From Amoebophrya sp. A120 (lineage: Eukaryota > Sar > Dinophyceae > Syndiniales > Amoebophryaceae), in assembly GCA_905178155.1 (NCBI GenBank), contig CAJINV010000009.1, forward strand, positions 1,041,415-1,105,414: a DNA stretch of 64,000 nt. The letters are read 5' to 3'. Below, piece after piece: positions 58,205 through 64,000 of the stretch. A program made the translations under genes and the position numbers. Below the pieces are notes generated by a model. It was not told the origin of the DNA. It searched no databases and saw nothing but the letters and a program-made list of their open reading frames with translations. Numbering within the stretch: position 1 is the first letter of the stretch; each line of letters opens with the position of its first letter.

Positions 58205-61200
58205 CTAGAGCTGACTGCTCTTCGCTTCCGTAATGTGTCGGTGGCCTGTGACGAACGGGTGTCCGCAATCCTGAAGCGGCGCGATCCAGATTTCCTCTCG
58301 CCTCCTTGGCTCGTACTGGGCTCCCACATTTGTCAGCAACCACTTCCGGAGTTCCTCTCGAGATGCACATCGTTGTGCGTCCATAGTGATAGGCTCGAGG
58401 GGACGGTAATCTTCCGTTGTCTTTCTTTTTGCGCTGGCACCGGTCTTCTGGGCTTTTGCATCAGCCGCCTCCTTTTCGATTGTTACTTTTTTCTCGTACT
58501 CAGCCGCTACCTGCAACGCGGATTCTCGAAACAAGGCTTTCACCGCCCCTTTCCTTAGTTCCAACGCCCTTCGTGGACGAAACGCCTCCTCCGCGTACGC
58601 AACCGAAAGCTCGTGTGGTGTAGGATAATTTTTTGCAGGTTCAGAGCTGCTGGACGTGACACTAGTGTACAACTTGTTGATCTCGGATAACGGCAGAACG
58701 TGATCTTGGATGAAGAACAAATCTTGGTCACGGGGATAGTAATCCAGTTCCGTGAGGTACCAGCGAAGACTTACCGAAGCCCCGGCGTCGAGAGCAGTCT
58801 TGACCAGAATTATGTCCTTCGAATTGCCCCCCGCGAGAAAATCTCGTGCCTCCGCAACAGAAGAAAAGCGGACCTCGGCTATGGTATCTTTCGTTTCCTG
58901 AGTGCACTTGGCACCGCAGAGCGCCTCCAGTACCCCACGGTACGCATGCTGGGCTGAAGCGCACGACCCGGATGACGCTGCTGCAATGCGCATTATATTC
59001 CTTTCCTCCCTCTTGTGTTCAGTGACCGGGAAAACAAGCTTCCAAATGAACCGATTTGCGGGGAGAAATCCAGCGCGGGAAAACAGATCTACCAAGTCGG
59101 ACCGACCACGATTGTGTGTGGTGAGGCAATTCCTTCTTAGCAGTGAGCTCTTGCGTTTTCGCCGACGCCGAGAATAATGGTGTCTGCATGGGGATAAGCA
59201 GGGGTGCTGCTCATCGGACGGCACGTCGACGGCGGGCGTGCCCATCAGCTGCGAGAACATTGCGTAGTCAGCCTTGTCGACTGTGTACTGATAATCATCG
59301 TGCCTACAAACCTCTTTCTCGAGCTTCTCTAGATTTTCTGCAGTGGCACGTAAATCGCATAGCACTCGCTTGTCTCCCAGAAACTCTCGAAGTCGCAGAT
59401 AGTCCGGAATCCCAGCAAGATCTACGTCGGTGGGCTGCGACTTGACCAGCCCGTAGCCCTTTTCGCCGCGCCAATTGAAGGTCAAAGCATCGACGAGTTC
59501 CGCGCGGACAACAAACGGGCATCTGTATCTGGGATTTCTCGGATCCAGCTCCTCTCGCGGTCCACTGGTCATGGTCAACATGGAAAACAGATGCTCGTCG
59601 ACATAAGGGTGCAGTGCTTTCGCCGCAGCAGCAGCACCGTCGCGGCCTCCGAACGCAAGACAAAGCTCCTCGCCAAAAGTGACCGGCCCCCCGTCGTCAC
59701 GTATGGAGCCCACCTGTGACCGCCAACAAGAGTCAGACGACCACGAGTGAAATTCTGTTTGCAGAAGCTCGTAATCCTGGCATCGTACTCGTGCTTTGAA
59801 TGGAGGCACAACCAACTTGAGAACGCCAACAATTCCCAACCGTACCTGGGTCGGCATCTTATGTAGAATATCGATCTCGGCAAACACATTTTTTCGCGAA
59901 TGTGCATCGACGCGCTCCAACGTCGACGAATACGGAAACGCACAGGGATCTTGGTCGCCACAAAGGGGTGCAGGCCAAGCAAAGAGGCGCATGAATGGCA
60001 GCTCCCGTCCGACAAGGGGGACGCCATTGCAACAATTGCGAGTTGCACGAGCCAAGGACCCTCCGTGAATCAAATCACTCTCCATGTTGCTTGCGGTGGT
60101 CACCCAATGGGTGACAGCTACGTGATTCTCTACCTCCACCTTCTGAACCTGACCTGCCACTGGCCGGCTTACTTCTTCAGCATACTGTTTTGCTTCACTT
60201 TGTGCATTCGCTTGTTTAGCCTTACCCAGCTCCATGGCAGCCCCCATCTGCGATCCTTCAGAATGAGACAGAGACTGGAGAGAGGATGAAAACTCGGCGA
60301 GCCGCTTCATTCTCTGCAGAAAGTGCTTCGTTTCGCGGTTGTAAGCCAGAGCGTCCTCCTCCGTGACGAAAGAGTTTGACCCGGAGACGGGAAGCGCATT
60401 GTCGGCTTTCGTCAAAATGCCGCCGACAGTCGCGAAGGCCGCTGCAGCCCCGGGAATATCTGGATCTGTCAAATGACGCGATCTCCAGCGGCAAATAGGC
60501 AGTCCCGTAAGAATATCTAGATCTGGCACTCGAAGGTATTGGTAGGCGTCAGGACGATTTGGACTGCCACCACTACTGTCCGCGAAAGATACGGGTTCCC
60601 CGTCCATAATGGACAGCCGCGGCTGGTAGTAGACGACAGCTCTTTCAATAACTGCTGGCGTTGCTAGCGACGCCAGGCAATCATCGTCCTCGCCACGCAA
60701 GTTTCCGAATGACGTTGACGCACAACCACGCCGTTGCGTCGCGAGACCGGCAGATGCCAACGCATCCACCAAAAGTCGGTCTCTGCCGGCGAGGCGCTTT
60801 CTTGCGTGATTCCGCAGGGGCTTGGCGGTGCTGTCACTCCTGAAAGGAAACAAATCTCTTCGGGAGTACGGCATGTGGGACGGAAACCCGACGACGCCGC
60901 CGCTCGGCAGGAAGTTCTCCGATTCCCAGAGCTGTGAAAGAACAACTTGCAACGTCTGCACGTCTAGATGCGGTACACGATCGGTATCCTCTGTGTCTTC
61001 GATCCTCAAACTGGTTTCCTCGTGCTCTTCTTCTGCAGGAGTCAACACCCACTGCTTCCTGTACTCTTCCCCATCAAACCGGTCATCTTCTAGGACGTCC
61101 TCCGCTAGTTCCCCAGCGGATTTGCGAATTCGCCGCTCCTCTTTGAGAAGTACCCGCGCCACCTCCTGGGCAGCCTCATTCCTGGTTCGAAACTCCAAGT

Positions 61201-64000
61201 TGTGAAACTCCGTAAACTCTGGGTGCTCGAGCACAAAACGCAGAGGACGCCGGCGCCGCACGTGTTGCTCGTTCTCATCCTCCTCGTCGTCGGAAAAAGC
61301 TAGCTCGTCAAGCAGCAACGCGCGGTCAATCAGCTGGGTCTTTCGCTTCCGAAGTATGCGAAACACCGCAACTGCGGCATGGCCGTGAGTGAACCCGTAC
61401 ATGGAAAGATTGGTTCCGCGCACAACAGCAAGACTCCCGAGCTGCTTGTGGGGATCTTTCGGCTTTGGCGAATCGGCGTTCCCGCCTTCTGCTGCGTCGC
61501 ATATCTTGCTCATTTTGGACGACGTTTCGGCCTTCGGGTTCTCCTCTACTCGGAGGTACTGCTGATATTCGGACGGAATTTCTTCGAGACGAAATCCCAG
61601 GGGCAGCTCTACACGACGGCCATCCGCCGTTTTCTCCCAGTGTTTACCCCAGTTTTCTTTCTGAAAAGTACGAAACTGAGTATGAATCTCATCAACCACG
61701 TCTCCGACCTCGGCACTGTCAAAAAGATGCGAGTCACAGAACGCGCCCGAGGAGAGCGATATCGCTAGTGTTCCAACAGTTCGTGCTCGCACGTCGTCGC
61801 GACGTCTTAGCACATCATAGTCGCTGGTCCACGCGTACTCCTGTGCATCTTCGGGCTGCTGCTGGTCATCGTTTGCCGCTTCAGTGTTTGCCGCGTCTTC
61901 CTCATCGGAGGACGACCCATAAAGGTTGCGGCGCTCTTCGTCCGCATCGGGGCCATCGTGAAACACAGCGTTACGCACAGTCCTGTGCCGCCCGGGAAAT
62001 TCTTTTCCGTCGCGACCGCGAAAACGGCTGCTCGGCAGCGAATCGCGCGTCCGACTCTCTATCGCTCGAGGGCCTGGTAAAACTTCGGCAGTTCTTTGTT
62101 TCGCACGCAGCTCCTTCATAAAGTGTTCGTAGTCGACATCTTCATCATCAGATTTCGCCTCTAACGGAGTGAGCACATCAACTCGTGTGAAACCGGACGG
62201 CCCAATGGTTCTGGTTGCTTTTTCGAGTACATAATCCGCTTCAGCGCGCCATTCGCATGAAAGTCTACCGGCTGATTCTACTGAATATTCCTTTTTCGGA
62301 ATTCGATTGTCCGTCCAGTAGTGGTTTTTTCTCTGCATGCGCTCTGGATCTCGGTCGACTTCTTTTGGCGTGCATCCGGCATCCAGCCGAACGAACTCGA
62401 ACTCAATATCAAAATCGAACCCGAGCTCGTGGCGTAACGTTTCCGCAATATCGCTTTTCTGTCGATCATTTAGAAACTCAACTAGCGGCACGTCACCAAC
62501 AAAAACCTCGATTGCGGCTTTACTCAGCGATGTGCAGTAATCCGCATTCTCAAACGGCGCATACCCCCCATCGGCGCAGCAACTGTTGCGGTAGCCTCCC
62601 GATGGCGGTGTTCGATATGTAGTCAGCCCGGGAGGCAGCACTGCACGTGCGCGGCGATTTCCGTGATTCATGTGACCGACTCGTTTCATCTGGGAAAAGA
62701 GCGCTCCGTACCGCCGATGCTGATCAAGAACAATCATGTTCTGTAGAGTATCCTCAAAGTCTAGCGGCTTTTGTTTGATTTTCTGCGCTTCCGCAGGCTT
62801 TTCTCTTTTAGGGCAAGATGAGGTCATTCCGGTATTATTCTCCGCGCCTTTTATTTGCTTTGGTGGTACTACGGCGGCGCCGGCTGGCGCCGGTTCGGCG
62901 GGTGAATCCTTGCTCACACTGTTACCAGACGTATCCGGTGCAATATCTGCTGCAGAAGATGCAGAATCCTCTTTCGTGGCTGCTTCCTTGACAGAGCCGG
63001 GGTCGTCTTTCCCGACCCTGCTTCCTGGCTGGTTTTCTTTTCCCGCCCGCGCCTTTTCGTGGCTCGCAACAAACTGTGCCATCAGGCCCTCGTTTTCTGC
63101 ATCAGCATCCAGTAGCTCCTGGAAAGACCTACGCTGGAAGACAAATCCACGTTGCTCCTGTACCTGCGGGTCGTGGAGGTTCTCGGCAGTTTCAGAAGAT
63201 TCTTTCGTGCTGACCAAATCCTCGCTCTTTTTCAGCCGAACCGCTACAGGTTCGGCAGAGTCCAAGAAGACAGGAATAGCGAAGGTGTCTTTAGGGCCGC
63301 GCCCGTCTAAAACGTTCCGGAGTAAGTGTAAGCCAGCGTCCGTGTCTATCCCTTGAGCGTCCACTACAGGTGCCGGATTTGCCTGCTGCGCCCTCGCCAC
63401 CTCGTCCAGCAGCAGGTCAAATGTCTTCATATTCCTCTGACGCTCGAACGCCAACTGCATTTTGAAGCACAAATGCTGTTTCACTTAAACAAGGAATACC
63501 CACAGGCAAGCTTCCTATCTCTAAACGCAGATCAAGATCATTTCAGCGACTGTGGTAGAAGACCACTGGGAAAAAAACGAAACTGAACAAAATATCTTCT
63601 TCTACAGATCGAAGTGAGGATCTATGTGTCTCGGTGCGCTTCCATAATGAAAAAGCCAACATACTCACTGCGATCGCTTGTGATTCTGGCTGGATCGTTT
63701 ATCATGCTGTGGCTGTCCGCGTACATCTGCTTTGTCCTCATGTGCGAAACGAAGCTTTCGTGGCAGCACATGATAACTTTGTGGAACCACAATTCTTCCA
63801 GCAAAAAAGAGCAACGCGCGAAAATGTCAAGAACAGTGGTCGCGCTGATAGCTCCTGACACCAAAGTGAACCAACGCGTCATGGAAATGAGAGGAACACA
63901 AATGTTCACCCACGGAACATTTCGATCGAAATCGAAAGAGGATACCAGTTGTGATGAAAGTTCTGGAGATGCTGCCTGGGAAGGCTGCGAACTTTTTTCT
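58205..64000 (-). CDS. Very large protein of unknown function, 5' part beyond the window
   Basis: The main exon is 63483-58205 (1759 codons), ending SSQL then stop. An upstream coding-like exon, 63669 to beyond 64000, ends at a perfect donor (CGCA|GTGAGTATG). It joins at phase 1 to the acceptor TTTAAG|TG across a 185-nt intron. If the upstream exon is wrong, the first ATG is at 63460 (MQLAFERQRN). The upstream exon includes a hydrophobic stretch (WFTLVSGAISATTVLDIFA). The main exon alternates folded segments with acidic or Ser-rich linkers. Notable are a Cys-rich segment (SCCADGGYAPFENADYC), a basic cluster (YSRRRRKRKSS) and a long C-terminal helix (KAVKALFRESALQVA-type). No catalytic motif is recognised. 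Confidence 0.62.

Noticed and set aside
1-64000. tRNA, rRNA, dinoflagellate spliced-leader gene, CRISPR array
   Set aside because: I looked for cloverleaf-like box sequences, the conserved leader and regularly spaced short repeats by eye and found none; a tRNAscan/Infernal run would be decisive.

Overview
The window is nuclear DNA of a protist. It carries large, mostly intron-poor genes typical of eukaryotes: an XRN1 5'-3' exoribonuclease, a TRANK1-like superfamily 1 helicase, a protein kinase, and a coiled-coil protein with a GAS2-like domain. Every gene I can support lies on the minus strand, from the right edge to about position 1282. Such one-directional blocks, together with introns formed by inverted-repeat elements inside coding sequence, suggest an alveolate of the dinoflagellate lineage, and resemble what is known of syndinians such as Amoebophrya. 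That placement is inference; no rRNA, spliced-leader or organelle marker is present.

Layout, left to right. 1-299: satellite-like repeat of about 120 bp. 1282-17556: one giant eight-exon gene for a TRANK1-like helicase-fold protein of about 4671 residues. Its 3' half is interrupted by three related inverted-repeat elements (1807-2022, 2080-2351, 4572-4844). 17557-19288: gene-free. 19289-22459: a membrane-anchored protein with a HYD1-type ADP-ribosyltransferase domain, plus a small orphan exon-like ORF. 23344-26682: single-pass membrane protein of unknown function. 27499-29877: protein with an ataxin-10-like C-terminus. 30589-34374: disordered/coiled-coil protein. 34967-37042: two-exon protein kinase. 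37610-38230: possible small three-exon gene. 39144-43786: seven-exon C2-like/coiled-coil/GAS2-like protein. 44391-47160: four-exon Cys-pair protein. 48048-54805: XRN1. 55450-56706, 57277-57981 and 58205 to the right edge: three genes of unknown function, the last very large and continuing beyond the window.

Exon joins were worked out by matching splice sites and reading phase. For every multi-exon model the summed coding length is divisible by three (14016 nt for the giant gene, 3594 nt for the GAS2-like gene, 1950 nt for the four-exon gene, 6627 nt for XRN1). Ordinary introns are GT-AG. The two intact inverted-repeat elements are different: only exact 267-nt removal, using the flanking direct repeats, keeps the reading frame, and this implies non-GT-AG ends.

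No shared pathway links the genes. The most unusual content is the intron-forming mobile elements, the eukaryotic HYD1-type ADP-ribosyltransferase with a membrane anchor, and the giant helicase-like protein whose Walker B acidic pair looks lost.
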